This document shows positions 10,482-18,117 of a stretch of DNA of 64,000 bases, one piece after another. The stretch's first letter is position 1; the number at the start of each line of letters is the position of its first letter. The stretch lies in contig NC_010162.1 of the NCBI RefSeq assembly GCF_000067165.1, positions 10,175,001-10,239,000 on the forward strand. Reading direction: 5' to 3'. Under the pieces are notes generated by a model. That model ran no database searches. It saw only the letters and a list, made by a program, of their open reading frames with translations, and was not told the DNA's origin. Made by a program: the position numbers and the translations under genes. Source of the DNA: Sorangium cellulosum So ce56 (GTDB lineage: Bacteria; Myxococcota_A; Polyangia; Polyangiales; Polyangiaceae).

Positions 10482-11090
10482 CTAGAGCGTCGGCTGCTGC
10501 TCCACCGCGCCCGGATCGTGATCGCGCAGGTAGCTCAGGTTGACCGCGTTCACGACGGCGTGCGCCAGGACCGGCCCGACGAGCGACCCGGTCGCCGCGA
10601 AGATGGCGCCGAGCCCCGCGCCCACGCCCACCGCCCAGCCGATCCACACCCAGCGGCTCGGACCGCGCATCTGGTGCATCAGACCGAAGAGGATCGCGCT
10701 CAGCAGCACGCCGAGGAGCGGCGTGAGGAGCCCGCGGAAGAGCAGCTCCTCCCCCAGGCTCGAGAGGCCCGCGAGGAGCAGGATCTGGCCGAGCGAGAAG
10801 TCGCGCGCGACCGGGCGGAGCTCCGCGTGCAGGCGCCGGGCCCAGCTGAACCGGGCCACGGCGACGCGCGTCGTCGCGATGACGCCGGCCGCCAGCGTGA
10901 GGCCGAGCAAGGCGCTCATCAGCAGCGCGGCCAGCGGCGGCAGCGCGAGCCACGGGCTCGGGTGGATCCACGGCCATCCATCCCGCAGCACCAGGCCCAG
11001 CGAGATCGCCAGCGCCGCGAGGACGAGATAGCCGGACGCCGCCTGCACCGTCGCGTCGGTTCGACCGGTCCGCGCCCATCGCGACGCCAT
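10482..11090 (-). CDS. CPBP-family intramembrane metalloprotease
   Basis: A 202-residue polytopic membrane protein of the CPBP (CAAX protease/bacteriocin-processing, Rce1-like) family. The signature is visible: EELLFRG at 114-120, FGLMH at 135-139, and H177 with N181 in the AHAVVN block. At least five hydrophobic segments surround these. Rce1-like enzymes cleave within the membrane; the bacterial substrate cannot be named. Published work places myxosortases, which process MYXO-CTERM tails, in this same family, and this window encodes a MYXO-CTERM-like protein at 29755, but nothing shows this copy is one. The start lies only 8 bases from the first possible start of the divergent zinc-ribbon gene. 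Confidence 0.88.
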   Translation of the reverse strand: MASRWARTGRTDATVQAASGYLVLAALAISLGLVLRDGWPWIHPSPWLALPPLAALLMSALLGLTLAAGVIATTRVAVARFSWARRLHAELRPVARDFSLGQILLLAGLSSLGEELLFRGLLTPLLGVLLSAILFGLMHQMRGPSRWVWIGWAVGVGAGLGAIFAATGSLVGPVLAHAVVNAVNLSYLRDHDPGAVEQQPTL

Positions 11091-11098
11091 GTCCCATC

Positions 11099-12040
11099 AT
11101 GGCACGCCCAAAGAAGCCGGTGAAGCCGCGCGCGCCGTCAGGACCCCTGGCCGAGCGCCGGCAACCGGAGTACGTCGACGGCCATGCACGCGACCGTGGT
11201 CATCGCCCGCTCGGCCCCATCCGCGAGCGCGCCGTGAGCGACGCATCGCCCGGCGCCGCCCGCTGCCGCGTGTGCGACGCGGCGCTCGCGCCGGAGGGCG
11301 ATCGCTGCCCGCAGTGCGGCGCGGCCGCGCGCGCCGAGGCCTGCCCGCACTGCGGCGGCGTGACCGGCGCCTCGGCGCACCCCGAGCTGCGCTTCGCGTG
11401 CGACGCCTGCGGAGGCCCGCGCGTCCCCGTCGCCGACGACCGCGTCGAGCGATCCGGCCGCGAGGTGCCGCTGCTCCAGAAGGCGCGCGCGGCGGCCTCG
11501 GCGCGCTCGGTCTGGCGCGCCGCGGGCGTCGCGGCCAGCGCGCTGCTCGGCTTCGAGCTGTTCCTGTTCGCCGTGCTGCTGCTCGTCCTCGGCGCGAGCG
11601 TCGGGCTCTTCACCGCCGGCCTCCTCACCATGGCGCCCGTCGGCGCCTTCGCCCTCTGGGCGCTCCGGCGGGCGAAGTCGCGGAGCCGGGACATCGCGCC
11701 CGCGCTCGACGCCGCCTGGGTCTCCGTCGCCTCCGACGTCGCCCGCCAGGCCGAGGGCCCGCTCACCGCCGGCGGACTCGCCTCGACCCTCCGCATCGCC
11801 GAGTCCCAAGCCGAGGAGCTCCTCGCCCTGCTGGAGGTCAACGACGTCGTGCGCGGCGCGGTGAGCCCCGCGGGCGAGTTCGGCTATGCGCCGAAGCTGC
11901 GCGTCGGCGCGGCGCGCGGCGAAGACCAGGGCGAGGCGGGGGCCGAGAGCGTGGCGCACGCCCTCGCCGCCGAAGAGGAAGCCTTCGCCGCCGAGCCCCT
12001 GACGCAACGGACCGCCCATGTCGACCCCGCGAAGCGCTGA
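11099..12040 (+). CDS. Zinc-ribbon membrane protein with possible C-terminal winged helix
   Basis: Up to 313 residues. The first 45 are basic and low-complexity, so the GTG at 11234 (VSDASPG) may be the true start; it would also leave a normal-sized gap to the divergent protease gene. Four CxxC pairs follow (CRVC, CPQC, CPHC, CDAC), i.e. two zinc ribbons. Then come two membrane spans (about residues 140-185) and a cytoplasmic domain with a helix-turn-helix-like pattern (LTAGGLASTLRIAESQAEELLALLEVNDVVRG), which resembles a winged helix. The last 23 bases overlap the methyltransferase gene. It looks like a membrane-tethered regulator or adaptor; function unknown. Confidence 0.75.
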   Translation: MARPKKPVKPRAPSGPLAERRQPEYVDGHARDRGHRPLGPIRERAVSDASPGAARCRVCDAALAPEGDRCPQCGAAARAEACPHCGGVTGASAHPELRFACDACGGPRVPVADDRVERSGREVPLLQKARAAASARSVWRAAGVAASALLGFELFLFAVLLLVLGASVGLFTAGLLTMAPVGAFALWALRRAKSRSRDIAPALDAAWVSVASDVARQAEGPLTAGGLASTLRIAESQAEELLALLEVNDVVRGAVSPAGEFGYAPKLRVGAARGEDQGEAGAESVAHALAAEEEAFAAEPLTQRTAHVDPAKR

Positions 12041-13319
12041 TCCCAAGCCGAAGCCAGGCCCGCAGCAGCAGAAGGCCCGCGCGAGCCGGCCCGCGCCCCA
12101 GGAGCGCCGCGCCCTGACCCACATCGGCGGCGCGACGGTGCTCGAGGGCGACCCCGAAAGCGCCGCGAAGCTCGCCCACGCGCTCGACGTGGCCAGCTCG
12201 AGCACGGCGGAGGAAGCGGCGCGCGCGCACGTGCACGGGTTCCACAGCTACCCGGCCCGGATGCACCCGGACACCGCCCGCCGGCTGATCGAGGGCCTCT
12301 CGAGGCCGGGCGAGCGGGTGCTCGACCCCTTCTGCGGCAGCGGCACCGTCCTCGTCGAGGCCCGGCTCGCGGGCCGGGCGGCGATCGGCGTCGACGCGAA
12401 CCCGCTGGCCGTGCGCCTCGCCCGCCTCAAGGTGCAGGGAAGCACCCCCGGCGAGCGGGAGCGGCTCGTCGCCGCCGCCCGCGAGGTCGCGGCCGCGGCC
12501 GATGAGCGCCGCAAGGCGCGCGCCGGTCCGAGCCGCCGGTACGGCCCCGAGGACGTCGCCCTGTTCGAGCCGCACGTGCTCCTCGAGCTCGACGGGCTCC
12601 GCGTCGGCCTCGACCGCATCGCGGGCCACGGCGCCGACGCGCTCCGCGCCGATCTCGAGCTCGTCCTCTCCGCCATCCTGACGAAGCTCAGCCGCCGCAC
12701 GTCCGACACGTCGGAGCACGAGCTGCCGCGGCGGATCGCCGCCGGCTATCCGGCGCGGCTCTTCATCCGCAAGGCGGAGGAGCTCGCCCAGCGCCTCGCC
12801 GAGGTCGCCGCGCCGCTCGAAGCGAGCCCCCCCGCGCTCGTCGAGGAGGGAGACGCGCGCGTGCTCCGCGGCGTCGAGGCCGGCTCCGTCCACCTCGCGA
12901 TCACGTCGCCGCCCTACCCGGGCGTGTACGACTACCTCGCCCACCACGAGGCGAGGCTGCGCTGGCTCCGGCTCCGCAGCGCCCGCTTCGAGCAGGACGA
13001 GATCGGGGCCCGCCGGCACCTCGACCCGCTCGGCCCCGAGGCGGGCCGCGCGCGCTGGCGCGACGAGCTCGGCGGCGTGCTCGCCGCGCTCGCGCGCGTC
13101 CTCCGGAGCGGCGCGCCGCTCGTGCTGCTGATCGCCGACAGCGTGGTCGCCGGCGCGCCGGTCTACGCGGTCGACGTCGTCAAGGCCGCCGCGTCCGGCG
13201 CGCGCTTCGCGGTCCGCGCGGTCGCGTCGCAGCCGCGCCCCCACTTCCACCGCCCCACGGCGCGCGCCTTCCAGCGCCGCCCGCGCCACGAGCACGCCAT
13301 CCTGCTGATCCGCGCCTGA
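12018..13319 (+). CDS. Solitary DNA methyltransferase (TSPPY type)
   Basis: A 433-residue SAM-dependent DNA methyltransferase. Motif I is DPFCGSGTVLVEA (103-115) and motif IV TSPPYPG (296-302), the form usual for N4-cytosine and some N6-adenine enzymes. A preceding FHSYPARMHP block (75-84) fits motif X. The order is X, I, then IV, separated by about 180 residues that may be the recognition domain. No restriction endonuclease is near, so it is an orphan enzyme that may mark DNA for regulation or repair. The start overlaps the zinc-ribbon gene by 23 bases, and the two are probably co-translated. Target site and methylated base are not predictable here. Confidence 0.87.
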   Translation: MSTPRSADPKPKPGPQQQKARASRPAPQERRALTHIGGATVLEGDPESAAKLAHALDVASSSTAEEAARAHVHGFHSYPARMHPDTARRLIEGLSRPGERVLDPFCGSGTVLVEARLAGRAAIGVDANPLAVRLARLKVQGSTPGERERLVAAAREVAAAADERRKARAGPSRRYGPEDVALFEPHVLLELDGLRVGLDRIAGHGADALRADLELVLSAILTKLSRRTSDTSEHELPRRIAAGYPARLFIRKAEELAQRLAEVAAPLEASPPALVEEGDARVLRGVEAGSVHLAITSPPYPGVYDYLAHHEARLRWLRLRSARFEQDEIGARRHLDPLGPEAGRARWRDELGGVLAALARVLRSGAPLVLLIADSVVAGAPVYAVDVVKAAASGARFAVRAVASQPRPHFHRPTARAFQRRPRHEHAILLIRA

Positions 13320-13324
13320 CCCGC

Positions 13325-13372
13325 CGAGCTCCCCCCGCGGCGCAGGCTCGAGCTCCCCCCGCGGCGCAGGCT
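13325..13372. repeat. 24-bp tandem duplication with degenerate third copy
   Basis: A 24-base unit beginning CGAGCTCCCCCCGCGG occurs exactly twice, at 13325-13348 and 13349-13372, just after the methyltransferase stop. A degenerate relative (CCCCGCGGCGCGAGCTCATG) follows at about 13404-13423. Confidence 0.9.
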
Positions 13373-13507
13373 CATGCCAGGGCGCGCCTGAGCCACCGAA
13401 AATTGCCCCGCGGCGCGAGCTCATGGCAGGGTGCGCCGGCGTGGGGCAGCGCGCGAGGCGGCCAGCACCGGCCTCCTGCGGCGCGCGGCGCTCCGGCGCG
13501 CGCGACG

Positions 13508-13849
13508 ATGGCGAGAGCTCACCTGGCACTTCTCCTCTGCGGCACCTTCACCCTCGGCTGCGGCAAGGCAGGCGGCGATCCGGGGAAGGTCGAGCTCGAC
13601 AGCACGGGTGTCGACGCATGCGACAGCTACCTGGCCACGATGACCACCTGCGCCAGCAAGCTGCCCGCGGAGACCAGGAAGAGCCACGAGGCCGCGATCC
13701 GGATCGCGCGCGACGTGCTCGAGGCCAGGGCGGAGGCCGACGACGACGCGCTGAAGGGCGCCGCGAGGGCGGAGGCGCGCGTCGCGCTCGCGGCCGCCTG
13801 CAAGCAGATGAGCGACGCGGTCCTCGACCGCGAAGCGTGCGGCCGCTGA
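13508..13849 (+). CDS. Small lipoprotein, function unknown
   Basis: A 113-residue protein. MARAHLALLLCGTFTLGCGK is a signal peptide with a lipobox-like TLGC. The mature part is helical and charged, with four cysteines (DACDSYL, TTCASKL, AACKQMSD, REACGR) spaced like a small disulfide-linked helical bundle. The pattern of a conserved DxCDxYL start, a TCxxKLP turn and a CxQM block is common in small myxobacterial lipoproteins, but I know no function for it. The ATG at 13508 begins the signal peptide directly. Confidence 0.72.
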   Translation: MARAHLALLLCGTFTLGCGKAGGDPGKVELDSTGVDACDSYLATMTTCASKLPAETRKSHEAAIRIARDVLEARAEADDDALKGAARAEARVALAAACKQMSDAVLDREACGR

Positions 13850-13916
13850 GCGCCGGACGGCCGAGCGCCCGGGCGAGCGCGCGCGACGAGGCACACACTC
13901 GGCCGCCCGCCGCCCT

Positions 13917-15209
13917 TCACGCGAAGGCGGGCACCTCCGCCGGATAGTGCTGCCGGAGGAACGAGGCCCACTGCGGCCGCCGCTCGGCGTGGAACACGTC
14001 GCCCGCGAGCATGCTGGTGATGAGCTTGCGCATCGTGGTCCGCTGGTTCGGCTCGAACAGCGTCTCCCGGAACTGGCCTTTGTAAAAGCCCTGAACGACC
14101 CCCAGGAAGAGATCGACGGCGTAGCGGATCTCCGCCTCGTAGGCCGCGAACGCGGCGCGCGAGGTGTCCCGGGCGTCGAGCGCGCGGTCGATGGCCGTGG
14201 CGGCCAGATCGGCGCCCTTGATGGCGAGGTGCGCGCCCGTCGAGAAGAGCGGGTCGAGGAACCCGCCCGCGTCGCCCACGAAGAGCCATCCATCTCCGGC
14301 GAGCTGGTCGATCCGGTACGAGAAATCGGCGAGCGCCCCCACCGGCCTGACGCGCCGTGCGCTCGCGAGGAACTCCCGCGCCCAGCCGCTCTGCGCGACG
14401 GTGCGATCGAAGAGCTCGTCGAGCCGCTCCCCCTTCGCCCGGCTCCGGATCCAGCTCGACGACACCACCGCGCCCACGCTCGTCACCTCGCCGCGGAACG
14501 GGATGAACCAGAACCACCCGTGCTCGAAGAGGACAATCTGGATGTCGCCCTGGTGGATCCCCTCCTCGCGGGGCACGCCCTCGTAGTGGGTGAACAGCGC
14601 GGTCTTGTCGAGCTCGGCCAGCTGCGCCTTCCGCCGCATCCTCGACGCGAGCAGCGTGTCCCGCCCCGTCGCGTCCACGATCACCGGCGCCCGGAGCTCG
14701 ACGGCGTCGCTCGATCCGGCGCGCGCGGCCGCGGCCTCCTCCGGCCCGGCGCCGTCGGGTCGAGCAGCGCGGGGGCGCGCGCGCACCCCGACGGCGCGGG
14801 GGCCCTCGAACACCACCTCGACGGCCTCCCACGACTCGCGCACCTCCGCCCCGAGCTCCGCGGCGTGGCGGAGCAGCAGCTGGTCGAACGCGTCGCGCTG
14901 CACCTGGTAGGCGAACTCGAACCTCGGATCGAACGCGTCGGCGAAGCTGTACGTCCGCGTCCGCCCCGTCGACGAGCACAGGAACCGGGCGCCGTATTTG
15001 CGGAGGAAGCGCGCGTCCAGCTCCTCGTCCAGCCCGAGCCGCTCGAAGACCTCGCGGGACAGCGGCAGCAGCGACTCGCCGATGTGAAAGCGAGGGAACC
15101 TCTCGCGCTCGAGGACGAGGGCCCGGCGGCCGAGGCGGGCCAGCGATGCGGCGAGCGTCGACCCACCCGGCCCTCCGCCGAGGATGATTGCGTCCCAGCG
15201 ATCCGTCAT
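13917..15209 (-). CDS. FAD-dependent oxidoreductase, flavin-dependent halogenase-like
   Basis: A 430-residue flavoprotein. The N-terminal Rossmann GGGPGGS is at 11-17, followed by FHIGESLLP (41-49). Three features match flavin-dependent halogenases: an FxxKxGxxF block with K71, the WxWxIP motif (W232, W234, I236, P237), and FLDPLFSTG (317-325), which fits the Fx.Px.Sx.G halogenase pattern. FADH2-dependent halogenases make HOCl in the active site and pass chlorine through a lysine to a phenolic or pyrrole substrate. A plain monooxygenase or geranylgeranyl-reductase-like role is the alternative. It is divergent from a [2Fe-2S] ferredoxin 81 bases away, which could be part of its reductant supply. 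No carrier protein or synthase is adjacent. Confidence 0.82.
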   Translation of the reverse strand: MTDRWDAIILGGGPGGSTLAASLARLGRRALVLERERFPRFHIGESLLPLSREVFERLGLDEELDARFLRKYGARFLCSSTGRTRTYSFADAFDPRFEFAYQVQRDAFDQLLLRHAAELGAEVRESWEAVEVVFEGPRAVGVRARPRAARPDGAGPEEAAAARAGSSDAVELRAPVIVDATGRDTLLASRMRRKAQLAELDKTALFTHYEGVPREEGIHQGDIQIVLFEHGWFWFIPFRGEVTSVGAVVSSSWIRSRAKGERLDELFDRTVAQSGWAREFLASARRVRPVGALADFSYRIDQLAGDGWLFVGDAGGFLDPLFSTGAHLAIKGADLAATAIDRALDARDTSRAAFAAYEAEIRYAVDLFLGVVQGFYKGQFRETLFEPNQRTTMRKLITSMLAGDVFHAERRPQWASFLRQHYPAEVPAFA

Positions 15210-15290
15210 CGCTCGTCGTATAGTGCGAGCCGACGCCCGCGAAAATGCGCTCTCGGCGTCGCGCGCCGGGCAGGTGAGGAGGAATCGGCG

Positions 15291-15602
15291 GTGCCCACAG
15301 TCGTGTTCGAGGACGGCGCGCTCGGCCCCGCCGTCACCGCGGAGGCGGGAGCCGGCAGGCTCATCGATGTCTGCGATGACGCGCGCGCTCCGATCGTGTT
15401 CTCGTGCCGCGACGCGCGCTGCGCCACGTGCCGCGTCGAGGTCGTCGAAGGGGAGCAGCTCCTCGAACCGCCCGCGCGCGGCGAGCGCGATCTGCTCGAG
15501 CGCCTCGGCGCCCCGCCGCGGCTCCGGCTCGCGTGCCAGGCGGTGCTCCGCGCGGGCCCCGGGCTGATCCGATTGCGCGGGGTCGTCGGCCGCGAGGGCT
15601 GA
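15291..15602 (+). CDS. [2Fe-2S] plant-type ferredoxin
   Basis: A 103-residue electron carrier. The cluster ligands are CxxxxCxxC (SCRDARCATCR) with a fourth cysteine in RLACQA. The GTG start at 15291 has a strong AGGAGG site eight bases before it, which decides the start inside a much longer open frame. The order of the four cysteines fits the plant-type fold, not the adrenodoxin-like Isc ferredoxin found at 52626. It is divergent from the halogenase-like flavoprotein and upstream of the phosphonate operon, so it may serve either; a shared control region with the flavoprotein is the simpler reading. Confidence 0.88.
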   Translation: MPTVVFEDGALGPAVTAEAGAGRLIDVCDDARAPIVFSCRDARCATCRVEVVEGEQLLEPPARGERDLLERLGAPPRLRLACQAVLRAGPGLIRLRGVVGREG

Positions 15603-15935
15603 GCGGCAGGGGGCCCGCGGCGAGCATCGCGCGCGCCCGCCATCGGGCACCGCCGCAGCGCGCACGTCCCCACGCGGCGGAGCGCGCTCCGCCGCCCTCG
15701 CGATCGTCTGCTGCGGTCGTGCCCTGGCATTGGCGGCACAGGCGAACGGTGTTAAGGCAGGCCCCGTTCTGAGGCCCGGCTCCTCGGGGAGGAGAGCGAG
15801 ATCAGGCGCACCCCGGAGCTGCCCGCGCGCGGTGACGACGGGACGCCGCTCGCCTGGGACGCGCACCGCGGCACCTAGAGCCGCGGTCGCCCGTCGGGCG
15901 GAGATGGCAACACCGCGCGGAGGAGTGGACGAGAC
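15603..15935. other. Gene-free leader before the phosphonate operon, with a 22-bp palindrome
   Basis: No convincing gene in 333 bases. A perfect 22-base palindrome (15674-15695, centred on AGCGCGCT) lies 72 bases after the ferredoxin stop and could be a terminator stem or an operator. There is no U-run after it. I found no clear -35/-10 pair; the operon promoter probably lies between 15700 and 15900. A purine-rich GGAGGAGTGG site precedes the 15936 start. Confidence 0.5.
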
Positions 15936-17600
15936 GTGACCAAAGCCAGGAAGCTGCGCGAACTCATGGCCCGCCCCGGGCCGATCGTCATCATCGGCGC
16001 GCACAACGGGCTCTCTGCAAAGATCGGCGAAGAGGCAGGGTTCGACGGGCTCTGGGCTTCCGGCTTCGAGATCTCCGCGAGCTACGCGGTGCCGGACGCG
16101 AACATCCTCACGATGGCGGAGAACCTCCAGGCCGCCAAGATGATGAACAACACGTCGCTCCCGGTCGTCGCGGACTGCGACAACGGCTACGGCAACGCCG
16201 TCAACGTCGTCCGCTGCGTCGAGGAGTACGAGGCGGCGGGCATCGCGGCGATCTGCATGGAAGACAACATCTTCCCGAAGCGCTGCAGCTTCTACGCCGG
16301 CGTGAAGCGCGAGCTCGCGGACGTCGAGGAGCACGCGCTCAAGGTCCGCGCGGCGAAGGCGACGCAGAAGGATCGCGACTTCGTGGTCATCGCGCGGACC
16401 GAGGCGCTCATCGCCGGCTGGGGGATGGAGGAGGCGCTCCGCCGCGGCCGCGCGTACGCGGACGCGGGCGCCGACATGGTCCTCATCCACTCGAAGAGCA
16501 AGGACCCGGACGAGGTGCTCTCCTTCGCCCGCGCGTGGGACCGCCCGAACACGCCGCTCGTCTGCGTGCCGACCATCTACCGCACGACGAGCGTCGACAC
16601 GCTGCACAAGGCCGGCTTCAAGCTGATCATCTTCGCGAACCACGCGATCCGCTCGTCGATCAAGGCGATGACGGAGACGCTCCAGACGCTGAAGCGCGAG
16701 ATGTACACCGGCAGCGTCGACGACAAGGTCGTGCCGCTCGAGCGCGTCTACCAGCTCGTGGGCGTCGACAAGATGAAGCAGGAGGAGTCGAGCTTCCTGC
16801 CCTCCGGCAGCCCGGGCGTCACCGCCGTCATCCTCGCGGCCGGCCAGAGCCAGGGGCTCCTGCCGCTCACGGAGGAGCTGCCGAAGCCGATGCTCGACCT
16901 GAAGGGCAAGAGCATCCTCGAGCGGCAGATCGACGTGCTCAACGCGTGCGGCGTCAAGGACGTCGCCGTCGTGCGCGGGTACAAGAAGGAGGCGATCAAG
17001 GTCCCGAACGCCCGCTTCTACGACAACGACGAGTACGCGACGACGAACGAGGTGGTCTCGCTCTTCCGCGCCTCCAAGGAGCTGAGCGGGCCGTTCCTCT
17101 TCCTCTACGGCGACATCGTGTTCGAGCGCGGCCACCTCGAGAAGCTCCTCAAGAGCCCGGCGGACATCTCGATCGTCATCGACCGCGCGTACGCCGAGGG
17201 CCAGCGGCCCAAGGACGCGCGCGGCGTGCCCGACCTCGTGGCCCTGAAGGACGCGCAGGAGGCCGGCTACCGCTTCGTCGGCGCCGAGGCGCCGCACCGG
17301 GTGGCCCGCGTCGGCCGGGCGATCCCGGCGGGCGAGGCGCACGGCGAGTTCGTGGGCATGGCCATGTTCACCGCGAAGGGCGCGCGCCTGCTGACCGACT
17401 GCTACCACCAGCTGCAGGAGAGCCGCGCGAAGGGCGGCTTCCACGAGGCCGAGTCGCTCCGCAACGCGACCTTCACCGACCTGCTCCAGGAGCTCATCGA
17501 CCGCGGCGCGGACGTGCAGGCGATCGACGTTTACAAGGGGTGGCTCGAGATCGACACGTTCGAGGACTACCGTCGCGCCTGGGCGCTCATCAAGGAGTGA
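15936..17600 (+). CDS. Phosphoenolpyruvate mutase fused to a nucleotidyltransferase
   Basis: A 554-residue fusion. Residues 1-290 form an isocitrate-lyase/PEP-mutase barrel, which in phosphonate pathways isomerises PEP to phosphonopyruvate. The metal-site aspartates D80 and D82 (VADCDNGYGN) are present. The gating-loop signature, EDKxxxxxNS in known mutases, reads EDNIFPKRCS (109-118): K to N and N to C. Residues about 298-554 form a sugar-nucleotidyltransferase fold, but the phosphate loop is AAGQSQGLLPLT instead of AAGxGxRxxPLT, so its catalysis is doubtful. It is the first gene of a four-gene operon with both phosphonopyruvate decarboxylase subunits directly after it (4 bases), which strongly supports the mutase role. 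A lyase or hydrolase of the same superfamily is the alternative. Confidence 0.85.
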   Translation: MTKARKLRELMARPGPIVIIGAHNGLSAKIGEEAGFDGLWASGFEISASYAVPDANILTMAENLQAAKMMNNTSLPVVADCDNGYGNAVNVVRCVEEYEAAGIAAICMEDNIFPKRCSFYAGVKRELADVEEHALKVRAAKATQKDRDFVVIARTEALIAGWGMEEALRRGRAYADAGADMVLIHSKSKDPDEVLSFARAWDRPNTPLVCVPTIYRTTSVDTLHKAGFKLIIFANHAIRSSIKAMTETLQTLKREMYTGSVDDKVVPLERVYQLVGVDKMKQEESSFLPSGSPGVTAVILAAGQSQGLLPLTEELPKPMLDLKGKSILERQIDVLNACGVKDVAVVRGYKKEAIKVPNARFYDNDEYATTNEVVSLFRASKELSGPFLFLYGDIVFERGHLEKLLKSPADISIVIDRAYAEGQRPKDARGVPDLVALKDAQEAGYRFVGAEAPHRVARVGRAIPAGEAHGEFVGMAMFTAKGARLLTDCYHQLQESRAKGGFHEAESLRNATFTDLLQELIDRGADVQAIDVYKGWLEIDTFEDYRRAWALIKE

Positions 17601-17604
17601 GGCG

Positions 17605-18117
17605 ATGTCCCACGGTTCAGGCAAATCGTATGCGCCCGAGTTCGTCGCCGCGCTCAAGGAGGCGGGGTTCGACTTCTTCGCGGGCGTGCCCTGCTCGCTG
17701 TTGAAGGGCCTGGTCTCGCTGCTCGACGCCGACGCGAGCGCCCGTTACATCTCCGCGACCCGCGAGGACAGCGCCATCGGGATGGCCTTCGGGGCCTGGC
17801 TCGGCGGCAGGCTGCCGATGGTCCTAATGCAGAACTCCGGGCTCGGCGTCTCCGTGAACGCGCTGGCCTCGCTCAGCACGATGTACGAGGTGCCCGCGCT
17901 GCTCGTCATCTCCTGGCGCGGCGAGGGCGGCAACGACGCCCCGGAGCACATCATGATGGGCGAGATCATGCTCCCCATCCTCGATCTGATGAAAATCCAG
18001 CACCGCGTCCTCCGCGCCGCCGAGCCGATGGGGCCCCAGGTGCAGTGGGCGAAGGACGTCATGCTCTCCACCAGGCAGCCGGCGGCGCTCATCGTGCCCG
18101 CGGGGGTGCTCGAATGA
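17605..18117 (+). CDS. Phosphonopyruvate decarboxylase, N-terminal (PYR) subunit
   Basis: A 170-residue thiamine-diphosphate-binding half-enzyme. Together with the next gene it should decarboxylate phosphonopyruvate to phosphonoacetaldehyde, which pulls the unfavourable mutase step forward. The visible pattern is FFAGVPCSLLKGLVS near the N-terminus, the cofactor-activating glutamate in ATREDSAIGMAFGAWLGG, and QNSGLGVSVNAL, all typical of the PYR domain of phosphonopyruvate and sulfopyruvate decarboxylases. Family members exist both as one chain and as two subunits; here the enzyme is split. The ATG follows the mutase stop by 4 bases and its own stop overlaps the next start (ATGA). Confidence 0.88.
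   Translation: MSHGSGKSYAPEFVAALKEAGFDFFAGVPCSLLKGLVSLLDADASARYISATREDSAIGMAFGAWLGGRLPMVLMQNSGLGVSVNALASLSTMYEVPALLVISWRGEGGNDAPEHIMMGEIMLPILDLMKIQHRVLRAAEPMGPQVQWAKDVMLSTRQPAALIVPAGVLE

Noticed and set aside
13858..13910. Inverted repeat CGGCCGAG...CTCGGCCG between convergent genes
   Set aside because: The arms are only 8 bases and more than 30 bases apart in very GC-rich DNA, so it is not convincing as a terminator.
15210..17657. Upstream extension of the flavoprotein frame to 1246 codons
   Set aside because: The extension runs antisense to the ferredoxin and PEP mutase genes. The FAD-binding start at 15209 is the natural N-terminus.
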